From NCBI RefSeq assembly GCF_033042135.1, contig NZ_WBXM01000001.1:557604-621603 (forward strand): a stretch of 64,000 nt of DNA. The letters are read 5' to 3'. Positions 1 through 8,054 of the stretch are shown in pieces (within the stretch, counting starts at the first letter, position 1; each line of letters starts with the position of its first letter). Under the pieces are notes generated by a model. The model saw only the letters and a list, made by a program, of their open reading frames with translations, ran no database searches and was not told the origin of the DNA. The position numbers were made by a program, and so were the translations under genes. This DNA is from Haloechinothrix sp033042135 (GTDB lineage: Bacteria > Actinomycetota > Actinomycetes > Mycobacteriales > Pseudonocardiaceae).

Positions 1-719
1 GCGGGATCCGCGGGAGCGGGCAGCGAGATCGCCGATCGCGAGGCCGCGACGTCGAACCGCCGACCCTGTAGCATCCGGCCGCCGACACCGGCCGCCACCG
101 CGACACCGGCCGTGCCTGCTGCGGTGAGGAGAAGGGTCCTTCGTCCTACTGGGTGTGCGCGTTCCTCCGCTGCTGGGGTGACGGGACGGTCTGCCGTGCT
201 CTCCGCCGGCGCGGGCGCAGGCTGCGGCGCCCGCGCGTGCTCACGGTCCCTCCCGGGAACCCGCCGGGTCATCCCGACCAGGATGGCGAGAACGGCCACG
301 GACGTGATCGCTGCCGCCAGAGACGGCAGCGCTCCCGCGATGCCCGCCTGCGCGGTCGTGGCTGCTGCGACGAGGCCGATACCGGTCAACGCCAGCAGCA
401 GCGATGCGCCGACGACGAACCTGCGCAGTGCGGCGCATCCGGCGACAGCGGTGACCACCGCGAGTATCGTCACGACCCCGGCGACCAGCACCGGACGGTG
501 GCCGGAGCCGAAGGTGCTGATCGCGAACTCCTGGAGCACCCGTGGGGTCAGCTCGATCACCCCTGACCCCACAGCCACGACCGGCGAGGTATCCGGGCCG
601 GTGGCGACCGCGACCAGCTCGGCGACACCGAGGCCGGAAGCGGCGGCGACCAGCCCGACCCCCGCTCCTACCGCCCATCGCGCGGTCCGGTGCGCGAACG
701 GTGCTGCTGTGGCATCCAT
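1..719 (-). CDS. Molybdopterin-dependent oxidoreductase, N-terminal part (partial, copy 1)
   Basis: This gene runs off the left edge of the window; only about 239 N-terminal codons are seen. The start is the ATG at 719. The visible part has about four hydrophobic helices, including VAELVAVATGPDTSPVVAVG, then an RR-containing segment (GRRTLLL) as in twin-arginine signals. It closely parallels the first part of the complete gene at 11199-12797, so the missing C-terminal part is inferred to be the sulfite-oxidase-fold Mo cofactor domain. It lies head-to-tail behind the DUF4383 gene and probably shares its sigma-K-type promoter. The assignment rests on paralogy, because the catalytic domain is outside the window. 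Confidence 0.85.
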   Translation of the reverse strand, partial: MDATAAPFAHRTARWAVGAGVGLVAAASGLGVAELVAVATGPDTSPVVAVGSGVIELTPRVLQEFAISTFGSGHRPVLVAGVVTILAVVTAVAGCAALRRFVVGASLLLALTGIGLVAAATTAQAGIAGALPSLAAAITSVAVLAILVGMTRRVPGRDREHARAPQPAPAPAESTADRPVTPAAEERAHPVGRRTLLLTAAGTAGVAVAAGVGGRMLQGRRFDVAASRSAISLPAPADP

Positions 720-784
720 ACTCGTCCTTCGGTGCTGCGGGCTGTGCGGATTGGACGGGTCGGCACCTCACCCGATGAAGTGAT

Positions 785-1204
785 CTACTTGCGGGTCAGG
801 GCGACGACAAGCAACACGGCCGCGCTGGCCAGGTGCAGTACGTTGTCCGCGTGGTTGAGCGCGAGGATGTTCAAGTGCGAGTCGGTGATGAACAGCCCGG
901 CCACGCCGACCAGGAGGTAGACCCCGCCGACGAGCCCGTTGGCTCCCATCGCGTACTTGGCACCGCGCCAGGCGGCGAGCCCGAGCAGTACCCCGACCCC
1001 GATGTGCACCAGGTTGTGCAGTGGGTTGACCTCGAAGACCAGCAGGTGCGAGCCGTCTGCCGCGGCGAAGCCGGTGCCTGCGGTCACCGCGAAACCCACC
1101 AGCCCCACCAGCAGGTACACCGCGCCGAGCACCACCCCAACTACTCGGTTGGGTGATGTATTCGTCGACCGGACGGTCTTGCCGGTGTTCGTCGTGCTTC
1201 CCAT
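785..1204 (-). CDS. DUF4383 four-helix membrane protein (copy 1)
   Basis: A 139-residue small integral membrane protein of the DUF4383 type, function unknown. There are four hydrophobic segments, with the conserved NPLHNLVHIGVG and LNHADNVLHL stretches in the middle and at the end. The start at 1204 is set by an AGGAGG a few bases upstream; a much longer open frame upstream is not credible because it runs through the divergent sigK promoter and gene. It is transcribed divergently from sigK copy 1 and has its own sigma-K-like promoter 49 bases upstream of the start. A paralog in the same context is at 10724-11125. A structural or redox partner role with the neighbouring oxidoreductase is inference only. 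Confidence 0.88.
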   Translation of the reverse strand: MGSTTNTGKTVRSTNTSPNRVVGVVLGAVYLLVGLVGFAVTAGTGFAAADGSHLLVFEVNPLHNLVHIGVGVLLGLAAWRGAKYAMGANGLVGGVYLLVGVAGLFITDSHLNILALNHADNVLHLASAAVLLVVALTRK

Positions 1205-1252
1205 GAGTCCTCCTCGTCGTGCTGGCTTAGGTGCCGGACGGTTGTCTTCTTG

Positions 1253-1280
1253 TATTCGCGGATGTGCCTTGACCGGATTG
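1253..1280 (-). promoter_or_regulatory. Sigma-K-like promoter of DUF4383 copy 1
   Basis: Read on the minus strand, CAATCC (1280-1275) and GCGAATA (1259-1253) are separated by exactly 15 bases. The mycobacterial SigK consensus is CCATCC and CCGAATR. The same element and spacing occur at three other positions around the two sigK copies. Confidence 0.62.
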
Positions 1281-1302
1281 GTCCGGACTCGTCGAGTCGT
1301 GG

Positions 1303-1330
1303 CAATCCGGATCAGCCGCCGCGCCGAATA
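1303..1330 (+). promoter_or_regulatory. Sigma-K-like promoter of sigK copy 1
   Basis: CAATCC (1303-1308), 15 bases, then CCGAATA (1324-1330), 33 bases upstream of the sigK ATG. This matches the -10 consensus of mycobacterial SigK and suggests autoregulation. It overlaps no coding region. Confidence 0.65.
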
Positions 1331-1363
1331 GACTGCGACGGAAGAGCAGCGACGAGGTGATTC

Positions 1364-1966
1364 ATGCACGGTGGAGCACAGCAGCGGGGTCAGCGACGAT
1401 GGCGCGCCGCGAACGACGACGTGACACTGACACCTGAGGAGTTGTTGGCGCGGGTCGCCCTCGGTGACGAGTACGCGTTCGCGCGTCTCTACGATGCGTT
1501 CGTCGATCGGATTTTCGGGCTCGTCAAGCGGGTGATGCGCGATCCCGCCCAGGCCGAGGAGGTGACCCAGGAGGTCTTCCTGGAGATCTGGCGTACGGCG
1601 ACCCGCTTCGACAGCAGCAGGGGCAGCGTCGTGGCCTGGGCCATGATGTTGGCACATCGGCGTGCCGTCGACCGTGTGCGCTCGGCGCAGGCCTCGACGG
1701 AGCGGGACAGCAGGGTGGCCAGCCAGCAGGTCACGCCGTTCGATTCCGTGTCGGAGGAGGTCACCGGGCGGCTGGAGCGCGAGCAGATCCGGCGATGCCT
1801 GGAGACGTTGACGGCCTTGCAGCAGGAGTCGGTGACGTTGGCCTACTATCAGGGCTACACCTACAGTGAAGTCGCGAGCTTGCTCGGCTCGCCGCTCGGC
1901 ACCGTCAAGACCAGACTCCGCGACGGACTTATCCGCCTGCGCGACTGTCTGGGGGTGACTGTATGA
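1364..1966 (+). CDS. sigK: ECF RNA polymerase sigma factor SigK (copy 1)
   Basis: A 200-residue group IV sigma factor. The sigma-2 region covers roughly residues 30-100 (RDPAQAEEVTQEVFLEIWR is the core-binding helix area) and the sigma-4 helix-turn-helix covers roughly 150-195 (YTYSEVASLLGSPLGTVKTR). The ATG at 1364 follows a GACGAGG ribosome site. The stop overlaps the rskA start by 4 bases (ATGA type), the usual translational coupling of sigma factor and anti-sigma factor. It is nearly identical in its last 60 residues (52 of 60) to the second copy at 9967-10563. In mycobacteria SigK drives mpt70/mpt83 and its own operon; here it probably drives the four promoters with the CNATCC-N15-NCGAAT pattern. 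Confidence 0.93.
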   Translation: MHGGAQQRGQRRWRAANDDVTLTPEELLARVALGDEYAFARLYDAFVDRIFGLVKRVMRDPAQAEEVTQEVFLEIWRTATRFDSSRGSVVAWAMMLAHRRAVDRVRSAQASTERDSRVASQQVTPFDSVSEEVTGRLEREQIRRCLETLTALQQESVTLAYYQGYTYSEVASLLGSPLGTVKTRLRDGLIRLRDCLGVTV

Positions 1967-2691
1967 ACGCCGATATTCACACGCTGACGGGGGCCTACGT
2001 TCTCGACGCGCTGTCCGAGGGCGAGCGTGAGGCCTTCGAGGAGCACCTGGCGCGGTGCTTGGCATGCGCTGACGAGGTGCGGGAGCTGCGCGAGACGACC
2101 GCCTACCTCGCTGCCGCGGAGGCCACCGCTGCGCCGCGCGATCTGAAGTCGCGCGTGCTGGCGCAGGCGCGGGAGACCCGCCAGCTTCCCCCCGACGAGG
2201 GGCCGATCGTGCCGATCAAGGGTAGGAAGTGGCCGCTACGGATCACGACGGGGGTCGCGGCGGCGGGTGTCGTCGCGGCCCTGGTCTTCGGTATCCAGGT
2301 AGGGCTGACGAACCAGGAGCTCAGCGAGACCAGGCAGGCGCTCGAGCAGACCGAGCAGGCCTATGACGAGCTGGCGGAGGTTCTCACGGCCCCGGACGCT
2401 CGCGCGGTACGCGTGGAGGACGAAGCCGGTGCGGTGACCGTCGTCCACTCGGACAGCCGGGGCAAGCTCACCGTGATCCCACACCGGATGGCGGAACCGC
2501 CTGAGGATCACGTCTACCAGCTCTGGTTCATCGATGACGACGCCGTGACGTCGGCAGGTCTCATGACCGATATGGACAGACCGATGGTCGGTGACGTGGC
2601 CGATCCTGCGGCGCAGCTCGGCATCACGGTCGAGCCGGCCGGTGGCTCGGACGCCCCGACGACCGAGCCCGTCATGGTGATCTCGATATAG
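1963..2691 (+). CDS. rskA: Anti-sigma-K factor RskA (copy 1)
   Basis: A 242-residue membrane-bound anti-sigma factor. The N-terminal zinc-binding anti-sigma domain carries H28, C32 and C35 (HxxxCxxC). A single membrane helix lies at about residues 91-114 after the basic stretch KGRKWPLR. The extracytoplasmic RskA C-terminal domain includes YQLWFIDDDAVTSAGLM. It should hold SigK inactive at the membrane until regulated proteolysis releases it. It overlaps sigK by 4 bases. A paralog is at 9236-9970. The predicted partner is the adjacent SigK, but cross-talk with the second SigK is plausible because the cytoplasmic domains are so alike. Confidence 0.93.
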   Translation: MNADIHTLTGAYVLDALSEGEREAFEEHLARCLACADEVRELRETTAYLAAAEATAAPRDLKSRVLAQARETRQLPPDEGPIVPIKGRKWPLRITTGVAAAGVVAALVFGIQVGLTNQELSETRQALEQTEQAYDELAEVLTAPDARAVRVEDEAGAVTVVHSDSRGKLTVIPHRMAEPPEDHVYQLWFIDDDAVTSAGLMTDMDRPMVGDVADPAAQLGITVEPAGGSDAPTTEPVMVISI

Positions 2692-2755
2692 CCGACGTCG
2701 GGTGCCGCACCAGGAGGGTTGTTCATAGGTTTGTCGGTGGGGGCTGTGGCGGACG

Positions 2756-4579
2756 TCAGCCGTCGGTGTCGGTGTCCTCGCTGAGCCGGAGCAGGAACAG
2801 GCCCTCGTCGATGCCGCTCACCGCGATCGTGCCCGAAGCGAAGAACGGGTAGTTCGACCAGGTTCCGTCGAACGTCGGGTCGCCGTGCCACGGGAAGGTG
2901 TCGAAGAACCCGACCGGCTCCAGCCGCGGGTCATCGGGGTCACCGATGAACGCGGTGTCGAGTACCCGCAAGCCGCTCGTGTAATTCGAGTGGTACACCA
3001 GGCCCTCGTGCACGTAGTTGTTGTGCGTGATGGCGCGGGTGTCGTGGAAGTGCTCGAAGTGCGTCCTCGGGTTCTCCAGGTCGGTGACGTCGAGTACGAC
3101 GTTGCGGGTCGGGATCTCGAAGCGGGTCTCATCGATTTCGTCGTTGACGATCAGGTATTCGTGGTCCTCGGTGAGCCAGCCCTGGTGGGTGTAACCCACC
3201 ATCGGGTAGTCGGTCACCCCCACTGTTACTGGCTGGTGCTTGTCGGTGACGTCGACGATGATGACCTTGTCCTCGGCGGAGTTGAAGCAGATCTCCCGGT
3301 CGGTGTAGCGCTCGTCAGGGCCGCCGTAGATCACGCACTGGGTGTCGTGCACGTAGGCGGCGGGGGAGACGTCCGTGACGGGTTCGCCGATAGTCCTTGC
3401 GAGCGTGCCCGGGCCGCCCACCTCGGCGTAGCAGCCCGCGAAGGACGGGTTCGTGGGGTCGTTGATGTCGACCATGTGCAGCCCCGACAGGCAGTGGTCC
3501 GGGACGAGGAGCCCGGCGTTGCCGCCGACGATGTAGGCGAAGCCGGTCTCGGTGTTGACCTCGACGTTGTGTGCTGCGGAGTGGAGCCGGTAGAAGGCGT
3601 CGGCGTCCCACTGCTGGGGCTCGCTGGCGCCACGCAGCCGGGTGAGGTCGAATACCTTCATCCCGTGCGGCTCGGACTCGCTGACGATGAAGGCGTGGTC
3701 GTCGTAGACCTTGATGTCGTGCCAGATGCGGTGCAGCAGCGCATCGTTCGGCAGCTCACCGAGATAGACGGGGTCGGTCGGCTCGGTCACCCGGAAGAAC
3801 GCGACGCCGTTGGTCTTACCGATGATCACGTACTCGTCGCCGCTCTCGACATCCGTCCAGCCCCACAGGTCGCTCTGGCCAGCGCCATCGAACTCCGCTT
3901 CGGGTACGAACGCCAGCAGATCGACACCGTCGCATTCGAACGGCCCGGCCATGCCGTCCTCGCACACGAGGTCGGACAGCGGCTCGTCCAGCGTCGGCCG
4001 GGTGAGCGTCACGTTGACGTCCTCCCCGGCGATCACCGCGTCGCGAACGTCGAGGATTTCGTCGGTCCGCCACACCTCGAGCGCGGGGATGTCGGCGGTC
4101 ACGGCTGTGGCATCGCCCCTGGGCTCGTCCGGCTCGCCCTCGGCGTCCACACCCGGGATCTGCACGAAGCCGATGGCTCCGGCTTGCTGGGCGGTCTGAA
4201 CCTTCTGCAAGAAGGTGTAGGCGGGGCACTCGTCTGCCGGGTTCGTCTGGCTCGCCCGGCTGTCGACGAGCGCGATGTTGCCCTGGATGCGGTCGGCGAC
4301 CTCGAGATAGCTGGCCGGAGTGCACCCGGTTCCCGCGTAGACGAACTCGGCGGTCTGCTCGTCGACGTCGCCGGTGTCGCCCCACTGGACGGCTGGGAAG
4401 AACCCAGCGAGGTCGTCCGGTGTGTTCACCTGAACGCCGAGTCCGTCTGCCAGATGCTCGTCCCCCGGGTGCTCGTGTCCCGGATGCGCGTACGCCCCGC
4501 CGGGCACGCTCACCCCCGCGAGCACCAGTACGGCTGCCGCGCAGCCGGTGATGAACCGCTGTGAAAGCCTCGCGACCAT
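2756..4579 (-). CDS. Secreted LVIVD-repeat (choice-of-anchor B) protein with PA domain
   Basis: A 607-residue exported protein. A signal peptide is visible (TGCAAAVLVLAGVSVPGGAYA) and the mature protein begins with a His-rich stretch (HPGHEHPGDEH). Residues about 50-215 look like a protease-associated (PA) domain, and the rest is made of LVIVD-type beta-propeller repeats (for example YAYIVGGNAGLLV-like and HMVDINDPTNPSF). Such proteins are classed as choice-of-anchor B; their biochemical role is unknown. No anchor or sortase motif is seen at the C-terminus. The gene is convergent with rskA copy 1 and I see no sigma-K-type promoter upstream, so membership in that regulon is not supported. Confidence 0.8.
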   Translation of the reverse strand: MVARLSQRFITGCAAAVLVLAGVSVPGGAYAHPGHEHPGDEHLADGLGVQVNTPDDLAGFFPAVQWGDTGDVDEQTAEFVYAGTGCTPASYLEVADRIQGNIALVDSRASQTNPADECPAYTFLQKVQTAQQAGAIGFVQIPGVDAEGEPDEPRGDATAVTADIPALEVWRTDEILDVRDAVIAGEDVNVTLTRPTLDEPLSDLVCEDGMAGPFECDGVDLLAFVPEAEFDGAGQSDLWGWTDVESGDEYVIIGKTNGVAFFRVTEPTDPVYLGELPNDALLHRIWHDIKVYDDHAFIVSESEPHGMKVFDLTRLRGASEPQQWDADAFYRLHSAAHNVEVNTETGFAYIVGGNAGLLVPDHCLSGLHMVDINDPTNPSFAGCYAEVGGPGTLARTIGEPVTDVSPAAYVHDTQCVIYGGPDERYTDREICFNSAEDKVIIVDVTDKHQPVTVGVTDYPMVGYTHQGWLTEDHEYLIVNDEIDETRFEIPTRNVVLDVTDLENPRTHFEHFHDTRAITHNNYVHEGLVYHSNYTSGLRVLDTAFIGDPDDPRLEPVGFFDTFPWHGDPTFDGTWSNYPFFASGTIAVSGIDEGLFLLRLSEDTDTDG

Positions 4580-5166
4580 GGCGGTGCTCCTCTGCCTCGC
4601 TCGTTATGTGTAACGTGCGACACACGAACGAGTTACGCGCTACCGAAGCGCCACCGGCCCGAGCCGGTCGTGATGATCGCGCCGGACTCGCGAACATCCC
4701 GGAGTCGGTAGGTTCGGGTCGAGAGTGGACGGTGAGTAGCCTGGGGCGGAGCGTGCGCCCATCGCCGCCGCGATGCGGGTCGGTACCGTCACCCGTGTGC
4801 GGATCCCGGACCCTCATTCCCACACCCCGAACCCGCCTGTGCTGGTCGCGATGCCCAGCCGTCCGGACGCCAGCAAGCTGGTGACGGCGTGGGCCAAAGG
4901 CGAGACCAGCTGAGGGCATAGCGCGCCTCAGCGTGCTTACCGGTCGGTGAGCGCGAGGCGGGCAGGCACCTCGGCCGGCGTCACCATCGGCCGCTGCTCC
5001 CCCTGGAGGGTGGAATCCAGTCCCGTCATCCGGAGTTCACGTGGACTTTCCGTTCCCGCATCACACTCGAGGGTGTCGTCGCAGGTGAAGGGCCTGTTTT
5101 CCGCTCGCCGGGAGGTGGTGGGTCCAGCAGGATGGCAATAGTCGGGATCGTGGGCGGCGTGGGGCG
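4580..5166. other. Intergenic region, 587 bases
   Basis: This lies between the divergent LVIVD gene and the Asp23-cluster sigma gene. It must hold both promoters, but I could not define -35/-10 boxes with confidence. Apart from a doubtful 46-codon frame at 4773-4913, nothing gene-like or repetitive was seen. Confidence 0.5.
4773..4913 (+). CDS. Possible small protein or gene remnant, 46 residues
   Basis: An ATG-to-TGA frame of 46 codons, beginning MRVGTVTRVRIPDPHS and ending WAKGETS. There is no convincing ribosome binding site. The composition (V, T, P, normal GC3) is compatible with coding sequence. I do not recognise it. It could be the tail of a decayed gene or chance; it is listed because it is the only plausible frame in a 587-base gap. 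Confidence 0.2.
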   Translation: MRVGTVTRVRIPDPHSHTPNPPVLVAMPSRPDASKLVTAWAKGETS

Positions 5167-5748
5167 GTGAGCGGTATGGAGGCCACTGATGGTGCCCTGG
5201 TGAACAGGGCCGTCGGTGGTGAGGCGACCGCGTTCGACGCGCTGGTGCGCAGGCACACTCCCCGTATGTATCGGGTGGCGCTGCGGGTGGTCGGCAATGC
5301 CGCCGACGCCGAGGATGTGGTGCAGGAAGCGTGGATATCGGCGTGGCGGGGTCTGGGGTCGTTCCGGCAGGACGCCGCCGTGTCGACCTGGCTGTACCGG
5401 GTGGTCAGCAACACCGCCATCGCACACGTGCGGAAACGCAAGCCCGCGGTGTCGCTCGATGCCGACCTCGCCGCCGACGGGGGTGGGCCCGCGCCGGGCG
5501 AGAGCCTTGCCGCCGATCCCGACACCTATCCGGAAGCTAGGGCCGTTCAAGCGGCACAGATCGACGCCGTGTTGCGAGCGATCGGCACGCTCGAACCGGG
5601 GCAGCGGGTGCCGCTGGTGCTGCACGAGCTGGAAGGGTTCAGCTACGCCGAAGTCGCCGAGATCATGCAGGTCTCGGCCACGGCATTGCGCTCCCGGCTG
5701 CATCGCGCGAGGGTTGCGTTGCTGGAGCGACTCAAGGAGCTTGAATGA
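5167..5748 (+). CDS. ECF RNA polymerase sigma factor of the Asp23 cluster
   Basis: A 193-residue ECF sigma factor. The sigma-2 region is at about 20-90 (NAADAEDVVQEAWISAWRGL) and the sigma-4 helix-turn-helix at about 135-185 (YAEVAEIMQVSATALRSRLHRAR). The GTG at 5167 is used here; the in-frame ATG at 5176 is an equally good start. It overlaps the next gene by 4 bases, and that gene encodes an Asp23/Gls24-like protein where an anti-sigma factor would normally be found. No zinc-finger anti-sigma factor is seen nearby. It probably directs transcription of the downstream envelope-stress cluster (5745-9187). It is clearly different in sequence from the two SigK copies on either side. Confidence 0.88.
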   Translation: MSGMEATDGALVNRAVGGEATAFDALVRRHTPRMYRVALRVVGNAADAEDVVQEAWISAWRGLGSFRQDAAVSTWLYRVVSNTAIAHVRKRKPAVSLDADLAADGGGPAPGESLAADPDTYPEARAVQAAQIDAVLRAIGTLEPGQRVPLVLHELEGFSYAEVAEIMQVSATALRSRLHRARVALLERLKELE

Positions 5749-6191
5749 GCGACGGGTCGACGACCGAACAGGACCCGCGGCAGGACCCGCGGTGGCGGTT
5801 GGTGCGCGCCGCGGCGCGCAGGCCGGTACCCACGCCCGCGGGCCTGGTCGATCGGGTGTTGCGTTCGGTACGCGCGATGCGGGACCGCGTGCTCGTCGAG
5901 CCGCTCGAGGTGCCGCAGGACCGTGGTGATCTCCGTATCGGGGGGCGGGCGCTGGTGACGCTGTGCCGCGGTGCGGGTATGGAGCTGGCCGACGAGTACG
6001 GGGGCGTGCGGGTGCTGGCCGTCAGCCTCGAACCGGAAGGTTTCGACGTGCTGCTCAGCGTCCGGTTCGGGGTGCCTGCCGATCTCGCGGCCGACCACCT
6101 GAGTTGCAGGCTCCGGCAGCGCCTCGGCGCGCTCGTCGGGGTGACGGTGCCGCCGGTGAACGTGCATGTGGTCGATGTGCACCACCCCTAG
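5745..6191 (+). CDS. Asp23/Gls24-like protein coupled to the sigma factor
   Basis: A 148-residue soluble protein with no signal peptide or membrane helix. The second half has the Asp23/Gls24 pattern: alternating hydrophobic strands, then VRFGVPADLAADHLSCRLRQ and VNVHVVDVH at the end. The first 45 residues are charged and probably unstructured. The start overlaps the sigma gene by 4 bases. The position suggests either a regulator of that sigma factor or the first structural member of the Asp23 cluster. The family call rests on pattern rather than a strong motif. Confidence 0.62.
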   Translation: MSDGSTTEQDPRQDPRWRLVRAAARRPVPTPAGLVDRVLRSVRAMRDRVLVEPLEVPQDRGDLRIGGRALVTLCRGAGMELADEYGGVRVLAVSLEPEGFDVLLSVRFGVPADLAADHLSCRLRQRLGALVGVTVPPVNVHVVDVHHP

Positions 6192-6293
6192 CGGGTGGCA
6201 CTGTCCACCCCCGCGGGTGACCGTGCGACACGCCTGGCGTTCCGGCGGCGTCCAACGGGTGTCCGATCAGGGCTGACCCAAAGGAGGGGCATC

Positions 6294-6494
6294 GTGTCCG
6301 CTGGCGACAAGTTCGACGAGCTGTCCGGCAAGGCCAAGGAAGGCGCGGGCAAGCTCACCGGAGACGAGGATCTCGAGGGCGAGGGCAAGATCGAGCAGGC
6401 CAAGGCGAAGGCGAAGGAGTCGGTCGAGGAGGTCAAGGACGCGGCCGAGTCCGCCAAGAACGCCGCCAAGGGCATGTTCGGCACCGACCGGTGA
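6294..6494 (+). CDS. CsbD family stress protein
   Basis: A 66-residue, highly charged helical protein, beginning at the GTG at 6294 after AAAGGAGG. The sequence DKFDELSGKAKEGAGKLTGD is the CsbD signature. CsbD proteins are small general-stress proteins induced by sigma-B in Bacillus and by stress sigma factors elsewhere; the molecular role is unknown. It stands within the Asp23 cluster, in line with a cell-envelope stress function. A longer upstream in-frame extension exists but lacks a ribosome site and does not resemble the family. Confidence 0.9.
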   Translation: MSAGDKFDELSGKAKEGAGKLTGDEDLEGEGKIEQAKAKAKESVEEVKDAAESAKNAAKGMFGTDR

Positions 6495-6580
6495 AGCAGC
6501 CGGGCGGGCCGGGCTTGTCACCACCGGTTCCGGCCCGCCACAACGGCAGGATGTAGCCAAGCGAGCAGATGGGAGTACCC

Positions 6581-7045
6581 ATGGCACAGGACGGCGAGTC
6601 ACGGAACGCCGCGACGACGACCAAGGCCGTTCCGAAGCAGCAGAAAGCGCAGCTGAACGAGGACGACAGTACCGGCAAAACGACGATCGCCTCCGCTGTC
6701 GTGCAGAAGATCGCGGGCATCTCGACACAGGAAGTGTCCGGTGTGTACCAGCTAGGTGGGGATGTTGCCCGCACCATCGGCGCGATCCGGGAACGCATAC
6801 CGGGGTCGGGAACCGCGTCCACCTCGGGAGTGTCCGTCGAGGTCGGGGAGAAACAGGCCGCTATCGATCTCGATGTCGTCGTCGAGTACGGCGCGCGCAT
6901 CGTCGACGTGGCTCGCGCGATCAGGCGCAATGTCATCACTAACATCGAACAGCTCACCGGGCTGGAGGTGATGGAGGTCAATATCGAGGTCAACGACGTC
7001 CACATCCCCGGTGAGGAAGAGGAAACCACCAGCCGCGTGGAGTGA
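6581..7045 (+). CDS. Asp23/Gls24 family envelope stress response protein
   Basis: A 154-residue protein, the clearest Asp23/Gls24 member of the cluster. After an unstructured charged N-terminus comes TTIASAVVQKIAGISTQEVSG, then IDLDVVVEYGARIVDVARAI and VNIEVNDVHIP near the end. ATG 6581 is preferred because GGGAG lies 5 bases upstream; an ATG at 6569 is possible. Asp23 proteins are abundant, membrane-tethered through AmaP in Gram-positive bacteria and linked to cell-wall stress. An AmaP-like anchor is encoded at the end of this cluster. Confidence 0.92.
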   Translation: MAQDGESRNAATTTKAVPKQQKAQLNEDDSTGKTTIASAVVQKIAGISTQEVSGVYQLGGDVARTIGAIRERIPGSGTASTSGVSVEVGEKQAAIDLDVVVEYGARIVDVARAIRRNVITNIEQLTGLEVMEVNIEVNDVHIPGEEEETTSRVE

Positions 7046-7049
7046 GGCC

Positions 7050-7370
7050 GTGACGCTGCACACCGGGACCGATCCGGTCAGGGAACTCGCCGAACGGATC
7101 GCCGACGCGGTCGATTCCCACCCGGCTGTGGCCGGGCTGCATCGCGGTCCCGACCGGCGGGTGGCCACACATCTGCCAGGTGGACCGGTGGAGGGTGTGC
7201 GTTGCACCGGTGCAGGGGATCCGGTCGAGGTGTGCCTCGTGGCCTACCTCGGGGACTCGCTTGTCGAGGTCAGCGAACAGGTCCGACAATACGTCCGCGA
7301 GGCGGCAGGCGACGTGGCGGTGCACGTCACGGTCGCCGACGTGATCGCAGCCGAGCATCCGCCGGGGTAG
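7050..7370 (+). CDS. Small Asp23-like protein
   Basis: A 106-residue protein starting at GTG 7050, five bases after the preceding stop. It has no membrane helix. A weak Asp23-like pattern is visible (VEVCLVAYLGDSLVEVSEQV then VHVTVADVI). It contains several Cys and His residues but no recognisable metal motif. It is co-directional and tightly packed in the cluster, so it probably acts with the other Asp23 proteins. A specific function cannot be given. Confidence 0.68.
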   Translation: MTLHTGTDPVRELAERIADAVDSHPAVAGLHRGPDRRVATHLPGGPVEGVRCTGAGDPVEVCLVAYLGDSLVEVSEQVRQYVREAAGDVAVHVTVADVIAAEHPPG

Positions 7371-7439
7371 GGACCGCCAGCGCCGTGCCCCAAGCCGGTT
7401 TCGGCCGGTGAGCGGTCCCATGGCATGAGGGAGACGGGT

Positions 7440-7610
7440 ATGAACTTCACGCAGACCGGGATCATCGCCGGCCTCGTCCTCGGCCTCGCCGTGACGCAGG
7501 GTTTCGGTGCGTTCCTCGTGACGGTCGCGGTCGGCATCATCGGTCTGGTGGTCGGCGGTGCCCTCGATGGGCGTATCGACCTCGGCGAGCTGTTGGGGCG
7601 AGGGCGATGA
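7440..7610 (+). CDS. Small DUF2273-like membrane protein
   Basis: A 56-residue protein that is almost entirely two hydrophobic helices (TGIIAGLVLGLAVTQGFGAF and VTVAVGIIGLVVGGALDG), ending in a short charged tail. ATG 7440 is preferred because GAGGGAGA lies just upstream. Asp23 operons typically contain such a small DUF2273-type membrane protein between the Asp23 genes and AmaP, and the size and position fit. Its stop overlaps the next start by 4 bases. Confidence 0.7.
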   Translation: MNFTQTGIIAGLVLGLAVTQGFGAFLVTVAVGIIGLVVGGALDGRIDLGELLGRGR

Positions 7611-8014
7611 CGACCGCGGACCTCGCGTCGCCATCGCCCCCCGAAGGCGGCGTGGTGTGCGACGGTCGGGTGGATGCCGCCGATCGCGGCTCGTTGACGA
7701 TCGGCCAGGGCGTGATCCGCAAGCTCGCCGAGCACGCCGCCGATTCGGTACCCGACACCGCTCCCGCACGGCGCCGTTCGGCGCGTGCGGGACTGGTCGA
7801 AACGGGAACCAAAGTCAAGGTCACCACCAAGGGTGACGAGGTGGACCTCGAGGTCGATCTCGCGTTTCGCTACCCGGTCGCGGTGCGCACCGCGGTCGAG
7901 ACGGTGCGGGACCGGATCGCCTCGGAACTGGACCACGCTGTCGCGATGCGGGTGCGGCGGTTCCGAGCCACCGTGTCCGCGTTCGTGCCGCCGATCCAGC
8001 CGCGCGTGCGGTAG
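7607..8014 (+). CDS. Asp23/Gls24 family protein
   Basis: A 135-residue cytoplasmic protein. It shows RGSLTIGQGVIRKLAEHAAD in the middle, followed by VDLEVDLAFRYPVAVRTAVETVRDRI, which are the Asp23 core strands and helix. It overlaps the small membrane protein by 4 bases and precedes two membrane proteins of the cluster. This is the third or fourth Asp23-type subunit in one operon, so the proteins probably form a mixed assembly at the membrane. Confidence 0.85.
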   Translation: MTTADLASPSPPEGGVVCDGRVDAADRGSLTIGQGVIRKLAEHAADSVPDTAPARRRSARAGLVETGTKVKVTTKGDEVDLEVDLAFRYPVAVRTAVETVRDRIASELDHAVAMRVRRFRATVSAFVPPIQPRVR

Positions 8015-8054
8015 GTACTCGCGGCTACGCGAGCATCGAGGAAGGAGCAGGTTC

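Noticed and set aside
785..2065. A 426-codon minus-strand frame covering DUF4383 and the sigK region
   Set aside because: Only the last 139 codons are conserved; the upstream part runs antisense through sigK and two promoters.
2885..4564. A long plus-strand open frame opposite the LVIVD gene
   Set aside because: Antisense shadow rich in V, D and G; the minus-strand protein has a signal peptide and clear domains.
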